Shown piece by piece: positions 18,044-26,595 of a DNA stretch of 64,000 nt. Source of the stretch: Corallococcus silvisoli (GTDB lineage Bacteria > Myxococcota > Myxococcia > Myxococcales > Myxococcaceae); the NCBI RefSeq assembly GCF_009909145.1, contig NZ_JAAAPJ010000002.1, positions 124,001-188,000 on the forward strand, in the 5' to 3' direction. The notes beneath the pieces were generated by a model that was not told the DNA's origin, did not search any database, and worked only from the letters and a program-made list of their open reading frames with translations. Position 1 is the first letter of the stretch; every line of letters starts with the position of its first letter. A program made the translations under genes and the position numbers.

Positions 18044-20662
18044 ATGAAGACGACGCTCCCGTCCTGGATGCTCTGTCTGTGCCTCGCGCTCTCGGTCCCC
18101 GCGTGGGCCCAGCGCCGTCCCGCCCTGCCCAGTGCTCCGGCCGCCCAGGGCGACCGGACCATCACCCCGCAGGGCACCGCCGCCGCCCCGCCCCCCAGCA
18201 CCAGCGCGCCTGAGAACCAGGGCCCGCGCCAGGTGCCTTCCTGCGAGGAGGCCCGGCGCCACGCGCGCTACGGCATCTACTTCGACAAGGTGGACATCGA
18301 GAAGCTCGTCCAGACCGTGTCGGACGCCACCTGCCGCACGTTCATCCTCCCGGAGAACGTGCGCGGGAAGATCTCCATCATCGGCCCGGAGAACGGCCGC
18401 GTGGAGGTGGACGCGGACTCGTTCTACTCCGCGTTCCTCGCCGCGCTCGACGCCAACGGCCTCGCCGTCTACCCGTACGGCCGCTTCCTGAAGATCGTCG
18501 ACAAGCGCTCGGCGAAGCAGAACCCCATCCCGACCATCGTGGACGACGAGACGCCGTACACGACGAACGAGCAGATGGTCACCAAGCTGTTCAAGATCAA
18601 GTACGTGGAGGTGGAGCCGCTGCGCGGCGTCCTCCAGCAGCTCGTGTCCAAGGACGGCGACACCATCCCGTACCCGCCGGACACCATCATCGTCAACGAC
18701 GTGGGCTCCAACATCCACCGCCTGGAGCGCCTCATCAACCAGCTGGACAGCCGCTCCTCCAGCGACGAGATGCGCATCATCCAGGTGCAGTACGCCACCG
18801 CCCAGGACGTGGCCAACACCATCCAGAAGCTCTTCGAGGCCAAGTCCGGCGCGGGCGGCCGCGCGGGCCAGCGCCCCGGCAACTTCACCCAGGGCATCCC
18901 CGGACAGCCCCCTGGCGAGGGCGTGGCCTCCGGCGGCACGGACACCGGCGGCGCCGCGACGCTGTCGCAGATCATCCCGGACGAGCGCACCAACAAGCTC
19001 ATCGTCGTGGCCAGCCCCGCCGCCTTCGGCCGCATCCAGGACCTGGTGCGTGAAATCGACATCCCGTCCGGCAGCGGCAACAAGATCAACGTCTACCCGC
19101 TGGAGAACGCCAACTCGGAGGAGCTGGCCAGCACGCTCCAGTCGCTCGCGCAGGGCACCGCCAACCGCCCCCAGCGCGTCCCCATCCCGAACCAGCCGCA
19201 GGGCGTGCCGCGCGGGCCCACCCAGGCCGCGGAGCTGTTCAGCGGCGAGGTGAAGATCTCCGCGGACAAGGGCACCAACTCGCTGGTCATCGTCGCCAGC
19301 CAGGCGGACTACAAGAACATCGTCCAGATCATCCAGCAGCTGGATCAGCCGCGCCGCCAGGTGTTCGTGGAGGCGGTCATCATGGAAGTGAACCTGGACC
19401 GCAACAGCGAGTTCGGCGTCAACTTCCACCAGGGCTTCAGCCTCAAGACGGACAACGGCCCCATCCCCGGCATCTTCGGCACCAACTACTCCGGCAGCGG
19501 CGCGCCCCCGTCCTTCTCGCTGGCGGGCCTGGCCGGCATGGGCGGCTTCCTCGCCGGAATCCAGGGCCCCGTCCTCCCGGGGCTCAAGAGCCTGGGCATC
19601 GACATCCCGGCCTTCGGCGTGGTGCTCAACGCGATGCAGGCGTCGTCGGACGTGAACGTGCTCTCCACGCCGCATTTGCTCACCAGCGACAACGAGGAGG
19701 CGGAGATCACGGTGGGCCAGAACGTGCCCTTCCAGTCCGGCTTCTCCCCGTCCAGCCTGGGCAGTTCGCTGGGCGGCACCGGCACCGCCGCCGGCGGCCT
19801 CACCCCGTCGCTGCTGGGCTCGCTGGGAGGCCTGGGGTCGCTGTACGCGCCCATCACCCGCCAGAACGTGGAGCTGAAGCTCACCGTCAAGCCGCAGATC
19901 AACGAGAGCGACTTCATCCGCCTGGTCATCACGGAGCAGACGGAGGAGATCGCCTCGACGGACCCCGTGCTGGGCCCCACCACGTCGAAGCGCAGCGCGA
20001 AGACGACCGTCATCGCCAAGGACATGGAGACGGTCGTCATCGGCGGCATCATGCAGGACCGCACCCTGGAGTCCGTCTCCAAGGTGCCGGTGCTGGGTGA
20101 CATCCCGCTCCTGGGCCACCTGTTCCGCGACACCACGCGCCGCAAGACCAAGACGAACCTGCTGCTGTTCCTGACGCCCTACATCATCCGGAGCCAGGAC
20201 GACTTCCGGCGCATCTTCGAGCGCAAGATGAAGGAGCGTCAGCAGTTCGTGGAGCAGTTCTACGGCCAGGTGCCCGGCTACGACGTGGCGGTGGACTTCA
20301 GCCGCAAGCCCGGCCCGCTGTCGCGCATGAACCAGGCCGTCCTCAAGGAAGAGCAGCGCGTGGAGAACGGCGGCAGCGGCACGTCCAACGACCGCGTCAT
20401 CCGTCCGGTGGGCAGCCCGTCGCCGGCCGGTGGTCCGCCCGCCTCCTCGTCCCATGCCCAGCCTGGCGGGCAGGCGCCCGCCACGCCGAACGGGGCCGCC
20501 CACTCCCCCGAGGGCGGGCAGGCTCCGCGAAATACCGAGGCGCCAGCGGGGGGTTCAGACAGATCAGTGCCCGCGACGCCCGCGACGCAACCCGAGGTGA
20601 CGGCGCCCACTCCGGACGCCAACCCGGAGAGGCTGCGAATCCAGCCGGGAAACGGGGAGTAA
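18044..20662 (+). CDS. gspD: type II secretion outer-membrane secretin GspD
   Basis: An 872-residue secretin, the outer-membrane pore of the system. It has a signal peptide (about 1-22), an N0 domain (about 75-160), N1-N3 domains, a Gly/Ser-rich loop in N3 (about 265-305), and the secretin core (about 440-725) with VFVEAVIMEVN, the VNVLSTPHLLTSDNEEA stretch and the closing GGIMQDRTLESVSKVPVLGDIP. After the core comes about 130 residues rich in Pro, Ala and Gly, longer than in enterobacterial GspD and without a clear pilotin-binding S-domain. No pilotin lipoprotein is encoded next to it. gspE follows after 4 bases. Confidence 0.95.
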   Translation: MKTTLPSWMLCLCLALSVPAWAQRRPALPSAPAAQGDRTITPQGTAAAPPPSTSAPENQGPRQVPSCEEARRHARYGIYFDKVDIEKLVQTVSDATCRTFILPENVRGKISIIGPENGRVEVDADSFYSAFLAALDANGLAVYPYGRFLKIVDKRSAKQNPIPTIVDDETPYTTNEQMVTKLFKIKYVEVEPLRGVLQQLVSKDGDTIPYPPDTIIVNDVGSNIHRLERLINQLDSRSSSDEMRIIQVQYATAQDVANTIQKLFEAKSGAGGRAGQRPGNFTQGIPGQPPGEGVASGGTDTGGAATLSQIIPDERTNKLIVVASPAAFGRIQDLVREIDIPSGSGNKINVYPLENANSEELASTLQSLAQGTANRPQRVPIPNQPQGVPRGPTQAAELFSGEVKISADKGTNSLVIVASQADYKNIVQIIQQLDQPRRQVFVEAVIMEVNLDRNSEFGVNFHQGFSLKTDNGPIPGIFGTNYSGSGAPPSFSLAGLAGMGGFLAGIQGPVLPGLKSLGIDIPAFGVVLNAMQASSDVNVLSTPHLLTSDNEEAEITVGQNVPFQSGFSPSSLGSSLGGTGTAAGGLTPSLLGSLGGLGSLYAPITRQNVELKLTVKPQINESDFIRLVITEQTEEIASTDPVLGPTTSKRSAKTTVIAKDMETVVIGGIMQDRTLESVSKVPVLGDIPLLGHLFRDTTRRKTKTNLLLFLTPYIIRSQDDFRRIFERKMKERQQFVEQFYGQVPGYDVAVDFSRKPGPLSRMNQAVLKEEQRVENGGSGTSNDRVIRPVGSPSPAGGPPASSSHAQPGGQAPATPNGAAHSPEGGQAPRNTEAPAGGSDRSVPATPATQPEVTAPTPDANPERLRIQPGNGE

Positions 20663-20666
20663 ACCC

Positions 20667-22493
20667 ATGGACCTGACCGCCGACCCCACGACCCTCCAAG
20701 CCTCCGCCGCGACACCCGACGTGGCCGGCGGCCGCAACGACGCCACCCAGGTCGTCGCCCACGGGCAGGCGTACCTGTGTGGCCGGCCGCTCGGGGAGAT
20801 CCTCCGCGCGCTCGTGCCGGCCCTCACGCCGGAGAAGATCCAGGAGGCGCTCGCCGCGCAGCAGGAGAAGGGCGGCCGGCTGGGTGAGATCCTGGTGGGC
20901 ATGAAGGCGGTCAGCGACGAGGACGTGGCGCGCGCCCTGGGCCACCAGCTGGACCTGCCCTACCTCCAGCGCATCTTCACGGAGGAAGTGGACGCGGAGC
21001 TGGTCAAGCGCATCCCCATCAACTTCGCGCGCCAGACGCAGCTGCTGCCGCTGTCCGTGGAGGGCGACGAGGTCGTCCTCGCGGTGGCGGATCCGCTGGA
21101 CACCACCTCCCTGGACCACGCGCGGCTGCTGCTGGGCCAGGGCATCCAGCCCCGCATCGCGATGGCGTCCACGATCGTGGACGCCATCAACAGCGTGTAC
21201 GACCGCTCCGTCAACGAGGCCGAAGCGCTCGTGGACGAGATGGAGACCACGGAGGACCTGGACTCGCTGGCGCACGAGCTGGAGGAGCCCAAGGACCTGC
21301 TCGACGCGGATGACGAAGCCCCGGTCATCCGGCTGGTCAACTCCGTGCTCTTCCGCGCGGCCAAGGAGCGGGCGAGCGACATCCACATCGAACCCATGGA
21401 GCGCGAGCTCCTGGTGCGCTTCCGCATCGACGGCGTGCTCCAGGAGGTCATCAAGCCGCCCAAGCGCTACCAGAACTCCATCATCGCGCGCGTCAAGGTG
21501 ATGGGGCAGCTCAACATCGCGGAGAAGCGCCTGCCGCAGGACGGTCGCATCCGCATCAAGCTCGCGGGCCGCGACATCGACATCCGTCTGTCCACCACGC
21601 CCACGTCGTTCGGCGAGCGCATCGTCATGCGTCTGCTCGACAAGACGGCGACGCTGCTGGACCTGGCGGAGATCGGCATGAGCCAGCAGGTGCTGGGCAA
21701 CATGGAGTCCGTCATCAAGCGCTCGCACGGCATCGTCCTGGTGACGGGCCCCACGGGCTCCGGCAAGACGACCACGCTCTACGGCGCGCTCTCCAAGATC
21801 AACACGCCCGACCTCAACATCCTCACCGTCGAGGACCCGGTCGAATACCAGCTCAAGGGCATTGGCCAGATGGCCATCGCCCCGAAGATCGGCCTGACGT
21901 TCGCGCAAGGCCTGCGCTCCTTCCTGCGCCAGGATCCGGACGTCATCATGGTCGGTGAGATCCGCGACAAGGAGACGGCGGAGATCGCCATCCAGGCGTC
22001 CCTCACGGGCCACCTGGTGCTCTCCACGGTGCACACCAACGACGCGGCCGGCGCCGTCACCCGTCTGGTGGACATGGGCGTGCAGCCCTTCCTGGTGGCG
22101 TCGTCACTCACTGGCATCCTCGCCCAGCGCCTCGTGCGCCGGGTGTGCCCGGACTGCCGGCAGGCCTACACGCCCACGGACGCGGACCTGAAGGAGCTCG
22201 GCTTCACGGTCAAGAGCTTCAAGGAGCGCTTCAACACCGACCGCATCTACAAGGCGGTGGGCTGCCCGTCTTGCAACCGCAACGGCTACCGAGGCCGCTC
22301 CGGCATCTACGAGTTCCTCTTCGTGGACGACGACGTGCGCCAGCTGGTGTTGAAGAACGTGGACGCATCCACCATCAAGAAGTCCGCGCTCGCCAAGGGC
22401 ATGATCACGCTCCTGGACGACGGCGTGCGGAAGATCGCCCTGGGCGAGACGACCATCGCCGAGGTCCTGAGCATCACGCAGGAGGACATCTAG
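20667..22493 (+). CDS. gspE: type II secretion ATPase GspE
   Basis: A 608-residue hexameric ATPase that powers pseudopilus assembly. The N-terminal domain (about 30-185) is of the MshEN/N1E type with the LGEILVGMKAVSDEDVARAL pattern. The catalytic part has Walker A GPTGSGKT (361-368), an Asp box (VEDPVEYQLKG), Walker B (DPDVIMVGEIRD) and a His box (LSTVHTNDA). A tetracysteine zinc subdomain follows, CPDC near residue 494 and CPSC near 533, separated by about 35 residues. GGGGAG lies 8 bases before ATG 20667. Confidence 0.96.
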   Translation: MDLTADPTTLQASAATPDVAGGRNDATQVVAHGQAYLCGRPLGEILRALVPALTPEKIQEALAAQQEKGGRLGEILVGMKAVSDEDVARALGHQLDLPYLQRIFTEEVDAELVKRIPINFARQTQLLPLSVEGDEVVLAVADPLDTTSLDHARLLLGQGIQPRIAMASTIVDAINSVYDRSVNEAEALVDEMETTEDLDSLAHELEEPKDLLDADDEAPVIRLVNSVLFRAAKERASDIHIEPMERELLVRFRIDGVLQEVIKPPKRYQNSIIARVKVMGQLNIAEKRLPQDGRIRIKLAGRDIDIRLSTTPTSFGERIVMRLLDKTATLLDLAEIGMSQQVLGNMESVIKRSHGIVLVTGPTGSGKTTTLYGALSKINTPDLNILTVEDPVEYQLKGIGQMAIAPKIGLTFAQGLRSFLRQDPDVIMVGEIRDKETAEIAIQASLTGHLVLSTVHTNDAAGAVTRLVDMGVQPFLVASSLTGILAQRLVRRVCPDCRQAYTPTDADLKELGFTVKSFKERFNTDRIYKAVGCPSCNRNGYRGRSGIYEFLFVDDDVRQLVLKNVDASTIKKSALAKGMITLLDDGVRKIALGETTIAEVLSITQEDI

Positions 22494-22499
22494 TCCGCC

Positions 22500-23756
22500 A
22501 TGCCCGTCTTCGAATACAGAGGCCTTGATTCCCACGGCAAGCAGAAGAAGGGCTTGCTGGAGGCGGACTCACCCAAGACGCTGCGCTCCAAGCTGCGCGC
22601 GGACGGCATCTTCCTGACCGACGTGCTCGGGCAGGCGGAGGGCAGCCGCGCGGGCGTGTCCAAGGGCGCCAACGCGGCGCTCGTGGCGCGCGACGTGGAC
22701 CTGCGCAAGCTGGCGGGCGGCCGGGTGAGCACCGAGGACGTCGCCATCCTCACCCGCCAGCTCGCGACCCTGCTGGGCGCGGGCGTCACCATCGTGGACT
22801 CGCTCAACGCGCTGGTGGACCAGGCGGAGAAGGAGCGGCTCAAGCGCGCCCTCTCCGACATCAAGCAGCGCGTGAACGAAGGCTCGTCCCTGGCGGACGC
22901 GTTCAGCCAGCACCCGAAGATCTTCCCCAGCATCTACATCAACATGGTGCGCGCGGGTGAGGCCTCCGGCGCGCTGGACACCGTGCTGCTGCGCCTGGCG
23001 GACTTCACGGAGAACCAGGCCAAGCTGCAGCAGAAGATCATCGGCACCATGCTCTACCCCGCCATCATGCTGCTGGTCGGCGGCGGAATCCTGGTGCTGC
23101 TGATGGTGTTTGTCGTCCCGAAGGTCACGAAGATCTTCGAAACGATGAAGGCCACCCTGCCGTTGAACACGCGCATCCTCATTGGCGCGTCCAACTTCAT
23201 GCAGGCCTGGTGGTTCCTGGTGATTCCGTCCATCGTGGCGGGCTTCGTCTTCTTCATGCGCTGGACGAAGAGCCCCAAGGGCAAGCCGAAGTGGGACCGC
23301 TTCACCCTCAAGGCGCCCATCTTCGGCAGCCTCGTGCGCCTGTTGGCCATCTCCCGCTTCGCGCGCACGCTGTCCACGCTGCTCAAGAGCGGCGTGCCCA
23401 TGCTGGCCGCGCTGGACATCGTCAAGGCGGTGATGACGAACTCGGTGCTGGCGGACGCGGTGGAGAACGCCCGCGAGTCCATCCGCGAGGGCGAGAGCAT
23501 CGCCACCCCCCTCAAGCGGTCCGGCCAGTTCCCGCCGCTCGTGTACCACATGGTCGCCATCGGTGAGAAATCCGGCCAGCTGGAGGACATGCTCCTGTCG
23601 GTGGCGGACTCCTATGAAACGCAGGTGAACGTGCGCATCGGCGCGCTCACCAGCCTCCTGGAGCCCATGCTCATCGTGGTGATGGGCGTGATGATTGCAT
23701 TCGTCGCGCTCTCCATCCTGATGCCGATTCTCCAGGTGAACACGGCCATCCATTAG
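22500..23756 (+). CDS. gspF: type II secretion platform protein GspF
   Basis: A 418-residue inner-membrane platform protein. It has the MPVFEYRGLD start usual for GspF/PilC, two homologous cytoplasmic helical domains (about 70-170 and 275-375, each with LLxxGVxxxxAL and a GEASGALD or GEKSGQLE turn), and membrane helices at about 180-205, 225-250 and 388-412. It couples GspE movement to the growing pseudopilus. It starts 6 bases after gspE. Confidence 0.95.
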   Translation: MPVFEYRGLDSHGKQKKGLLEADSPKTLRSKLRADGIFLTDVLGQAEGSRAGVSKGANAALVARDVDLRKLAGGRVSTEDVAILTRQLATLLGAGVTIVDSLNALVDQAEKERLKRALSDIKQRVNEGSSLADAFSQHPKIFPSIYINMVRAGEASGALDTVLLRLADFTENQAKLQQKIIGTMLYPAIMLLVGGGILVLLMVFVVPKVTKIFETMKATLPLNTRILIGASNFMQAWWFLVIPSIVAGFVFFMRWTKSPKGKPKWDRFTLKAPIFGSLVRLLAISRFARTLSTLLKSGVPMLAALDIVKAVMTNSVLADAVENARESIREGESIATPLKRSGQFPPLVYHMVAIGEKSGQLEDMLLSVADSYETQVNVRIGALTSLLEPMLIVVMGVMIAFVALSILMPILQVNTAIH

Positions 23757-23773
23757 GTGGAGGGAGTCCGACG

Positions 23774-23917
23774 ATGAACGACACGCTCGACCGGTGGATC
23801 CAGCGCGTCACGCTGATGGGGCTCCTGGCCCTGGCCGCCACGCTGGCGACGGTGGGGGCCACCCTCTACACCCACCGGGAGCCGCCTCCCGCCTCCGGGC
23901 GTGGCGCTCCTCCCTGA
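23774..23917 (+). CDS. small single-pass membrane protein in the gsp operon (47 residues)
   Basis: An unrecognised 47-residue ORF between gspF and gspG. It begins MNDTLDRWIQRV, then a hydrophobic stretch (residues 14-32, Leu/Ala/Thr-rich, ending VGATLY) that would form one membrane helix, and a short Pro/Gly/Arg tail. AGGGAG lies 8 bases before ATG 23774. It starts 17 bases after the gspF stop and ends 71 bases before gspG, fills a gap otherwise unusual in this tight operon, and keeps the strong GC third-position bias of a coding frame. It could be an accessory subunit of the inner-membrane platform; that role is inferred from position only. Confidence 0.6.
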   Translation: MNDTLDRWIQRVTLMGLLALAATLATVGATLYTHREPPPASGRGAPP

Positions 23918-23988
23918 AACCTTCTGACATCCCGACACACCCATGACGCGGTGGCCTGCCAGAAAGTCACCCGAAAGTGAGTGAAGAC

Positions 23989-24411
23989 ATGACGACGAAC
24001 ACGAACACGAAGAAGCAGCAGCGCCGCCGCAACCGCGGCATGACCCTGATCGAGATCATGGTGGTCATCACCATCCTCGGGCTCATCGCCGCCGCGGTGG
24101 GCGTGGCCGTCATCCCGAAGCTGGAAGAGGCCAAGCAGGACACCGCGCGCCTGGACATCCGCAACATCCAGAGCGCGATGAAGCTCTACTACACGAAGAA
24201 GGGCTCCTACCCGGACACCGCCACGGGCCTCAAGGCGCTGGTGGACACCCAGAACCTGGAGCGCATGCCCATGGACCCCTGGGGCCGCGAGTACGTGTAC
24301 ATGAACGAGGGCGGCAAGCCGGTCATCACCAGCTACGGCGCCGACGGCAACCCGGGCGGCGAGGGCTCCGACGCCGACATCTCCTCCAAGGACCAGAACG
24401 CGAAGAAGTAG
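23989..24411 (+). CDS. gspG: major pseudopilin GspG
   Basis: A 140-residue major pseudopilin. A basic leader ends in G|M-T-L-I-E, the prepilin peptidase site, with the conserved Glu at mature position 5, then the hydrophobic helix (IMVVITILGLIAAAVGV). The C-terminal domain has the family PMDPWGREYVY segment and the calcium-loop pattern YGADGNPGGEGSDADI. I use ATG 23989; a GTG four codons upstream (23977) is also possible. The gspO prepilin peptidase needed for its cleavage is not in the window. Confidence 0.95.
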   Translation: MTTNTNTKKQQRRRNRGMTLIEIMVVITILGLIAAAVGVAVIPKLEEAKQDTARLDIRNIQSAMKLYYTKKGSYPDTATGLKALVDTQNLERMPMDPWGREYVYMNEGGKPVITSYGADGNPGGEGSDADISSKDQNAKK

Positions 24412-24473
24412 GTCGCGTCCCGTTTCCTGGAGCAAGGCCGCGCCTCCCGCGTGTTGTCGTAGGAATGCCCGAG

Positions 24474-24941
24474 ATGACTCCCGAGCACACTTCCTCTCCG
24501 ACGTCCGCGCGCGAGGCGCGCTCCGTCTCCGGTGGGCCTCCTCGCGCCCGCTCCACGCGCCTGGGCCGGCTGCTGCTCCTGGGCGTGTTCGGCGGCGCCA
24601 GCGTGCTCGCCTTCGCGCTGGTGTGGGCCACCGAGGACAACACCCTCACCCCGACCCAGCGCCAGGCGCGCGAGCAGATCCGCCGCCTGGAGGGCTACTT
24701 CAAGGCCTACCACCGGCTGATGGGCTTCTTCCCCAGCCAGGCGCAGGGCTTCACCCCGCTCATCGCTTCCAAGGTGCTGGACGCGCCGCCCATCGACCCG
24801 TGGGGCCATCCGTATGTCTACCGGATGGAGGGCAAGACGGGGGCCGTGCTGTCCCTCGGCTCCGACGGCAAGCCCGGCGGCACCGGTGACGCCGCGGACA
24901 TCTTCAGCGGCGGCATCGTGGCACAGGAGGTGCAGCCATGA
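24474..24941 (+). CDS. GspG-like protein without prepilin motif
   Basis: A 155-residue protein that repeats the GspG C-terminal domain: PPIDPWGHPYVYRM, then LGSDGKPGGTGDAADIF, closely matching the calcium-loop region of the gspG product just upstream. The N-terminus differs. In place of G|xTLIE there is an ordinary membrane anchor (about residues 30-52, LLLLGVFGGASVLAFALVW) after an Arg/Ser/Pro-rich leader, with no Glu-5 equivalent. It should thus be a fixed, non-pilin relative of GspG. ATG 24474 has AGGA 10 bases upstream; the ATG at 24465 is adjacent to the same AGGA and less likely. It overlaps gspH by 4 bases. The role is unknown. Confidence 0.75.
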   Translation: MTPEHTSSPTSAREARSVSGGPPRARSTRLGRLLLLGVFGGASVLAFALVWATEDNTLTPTQRQAREQIRRLEGYFKAYHRLMGFFPSQAQGFTPLIASKVLDAPPIDPWGHPYVYRMEGKTGAVLSLGSDGKPGGTGDAADIFSGGIVAQEVQP

Positions 24942-25672
24942 CGTCCGCCATGCGCCCCCTGCCCGCCCGCCGCCGCCGCGCCCCCCGCGGCCTCACGCTG
25001 ATTGAGATCTCCATCGCGCTGGCCATCGCGGCGGTGATGTTCGCCGCGGTGACGGTGGGCATCGGCGCGCTCACCGGCGCCAAGGCGAAGGGCTCCGCCA
25101 CAGAGCTCGCGGGCGTCATCCGGTCGCTGTACGACTCGGCGGCGCTCAGCGGCAAGACGTGCAGGCTGGTGTTTGAAATCCCCGACCCGAAGCGCGAGGA
25201 GGCCACGCGCTACCACGCGGAATGCGCCGCGGGCGGCATCACCACCTCGCGCGACCGGGACGCGGTGCTCCGCGACGACAAGCGCAACCGCGAGAAGGCC
25301 GCGCGCGCCGGCAACAACGGCGGCGACACGCGCAAGAACTACACGCGCTCCGACAACTCCCAGCCGTCCGCGCAGGAGCTGATGGACGAGGAGAAGGCCC
25401 GCATCGAGTCCCTGTCCACCTTCTCCACCTACACCGCGGAGGAGATCACCCCGCGCGAGCTGCCGGCGGGTGTGGCGGTGTCGGTGTGGACGCGGCAACA
25501 GCGGGAGCCCGTGGAGAGCGGCGTGGCCTATCTCTACTTCTTCCCGCAGGGGTACACGGAGAAGGCCATGGTGTTCCTGCGCCAGGGCGACAACGCGTGG
25601 ACCCTGGACGTGTCACCCCTGACAGGCAAGGTGAACATCGCATCCGAGGCCCTGGAGGTGCCCCGCTCATGA
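24938..25672 (+). CDS. gspH: minor pseudopilin GspH
   Basis: A 244-residue minor pseudopilin with a basic leader, the site R-G|L-T-L-I-E at residues 18-22, and a hydrophobic helix rich in Ala/Ile. The globular domain (about 60-244) carries a charged insertion (about 105-165, Arg/Asp/Asn-rich) that makes it longer than the usual 170-200 residues. It ends with strands such as GVAYLYFFPQGYTEKAMVFL typical of GspH. The start codon overlaps the preceding stop (ATGA) and gspI overlaps its end in the same way. It should sit below the GspI-J-K tip of the pseudopilus. Confidence 0.87.
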   Translation: MTSAMRPLPARRRRAPRGLTLIEISIALAIAAVMFAAVTVGIGALTGAKAKGSATELAGVIRSLYDSAALSGKTCRLVFEIPDPKREEATRYHAECAAGGITTSRDRDAVLRDDKRNREKAARAGNNGGDTRKNYTRSDNSQPSAQELMDEEKARIESLSTFSTYTAEEITPRELPAGVAVSVWTRQQREPVESGVAYLYFFPQGYTEKAMVFLRQGDNAWTLDVSPLTGKVNIASEALEVPRS

Positions 25673-26595
25673 GACATCCCAAGCAGCGGCCCCTGGGCTT
25701 CACCCTGCTGGAGACGATGGTGGCCCTGGCCATCCTCAGCGTCGCGCTGATGGCCATCTTCGACCTCAACTCCGGCGCGGTGGCCAACCACGTCTACACC
25801 AAGCGGCTCACCGTGGCGTCGCTCCTGGCCCGCTCGAAGATGACGGACCTGGAGCAGAAGCTCTACGACGACGGCTTCGACGCCGACGACGACGAACAGT
25901 CCGGGGACTTCTCCGACGACGGCTGGCCCCAGTTCAAGTGGCGCGCGCGCATCATCGCGCCCAAGACGGACGGCGTGACGCCGGATCAGCTCATCGGCGC
26001 CATCTTCAACCTGCCCATGGGCGGCGGCGACTCCAGCGACCCCATGGGGGGCCTGGCGGGCCTCTTCGGCGGCGGCGGCAGCTCCGGCAAGGGCAGCACG
26101 CCCCCCGGCGGCACCACCACCTCCAGCCCCATGGGCGCCTCCGCCATGAGCATGGCGCAGCCCATGTTCACGCAGATGGTGGACCAGCTCACCAAGTCCG
26201 TCCGCGAGGTGCACCTCACCGTGTACTGGAAGGAAGGCACCCAGGTGGAGAGCCTGGACGTGGTGACGCACGTGGTCTCCCTGGGGCCCGGCGGCGACCG
26301 CAACGGCGGCTTCACGCCCAACGCGGGCTCCACGGCGGGCGCGGAGAACCAGTGGGTGGATGAGAACGGCCGCGTGGTGGACAACCCCATCCCCGGCCCC
26401 AACGGGCAGATGCTGGACCCGAACACGCGCCGGCCGCTGCGCAACCGCGCGCAGGTGCTCAACGAGCTCAACGGCGCGGCCGGCCAGCAGCAGCCAGGCA
26501 ACGGCGGCTTCAACCCGCGCCCGCCGGGCGGCATCTTTGGCGGCGGGGGCCGGGGCACCTTCCCGGGCCTGCCGGGACGTGGAGGCATCCAATGA
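25669..26595 (+). CDS. gspI: minor pseudopilin GspI with long low-complexity C-terminus
   Basis: A 308-residue minor pseudopilin. The leader is short, with the site L-G|F-T-L-L-E at residues 9-14 and the MVALAILSVALMAI helix. The frame extends far upstream, but the ATGA overlap with gspH and the leader fix the start at 25669. Residues up to about 110 and 165-205 look like a GspI core. A Gly/Met/Ser/Pro-rich insert lies at about 115-165, and from about 210 a Gly/Asn/Pro-rich tail without fold runs to the end. Typical GspI has about 125 residues, so more than half of this protein is extra. It should pair with GspJ and GspK at the pseudopilus tip. Confidence 0.87.
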   Translation: MRHPKQRPLGFTLLETMVALAILSVALMAIFDLNSGAVANHVYTKRLTVASLLARSKMTDLEQKLYDDGFDADDDEQSGDFSDDGWPQFKWRARIIAPKTDGVTPDQLIGAIFNLPMGGGDSSDPMGGLAGLFGGGGSSGKGSTPPGGTTTSSPMGASAMSMAQPMFTQMVDQLTKSVREVHLTVYWKEGTQVESLDVVTHVVSLGPGGDRNGGFTPNAGSTAGAENQWVDENGRVVDNPIPGPNGQMLDPNTRRPLRNRAQVLNELNGAAGQQQPGNGGFNPRPPGGIFGGGGRGTFPGLPGRGGIQ

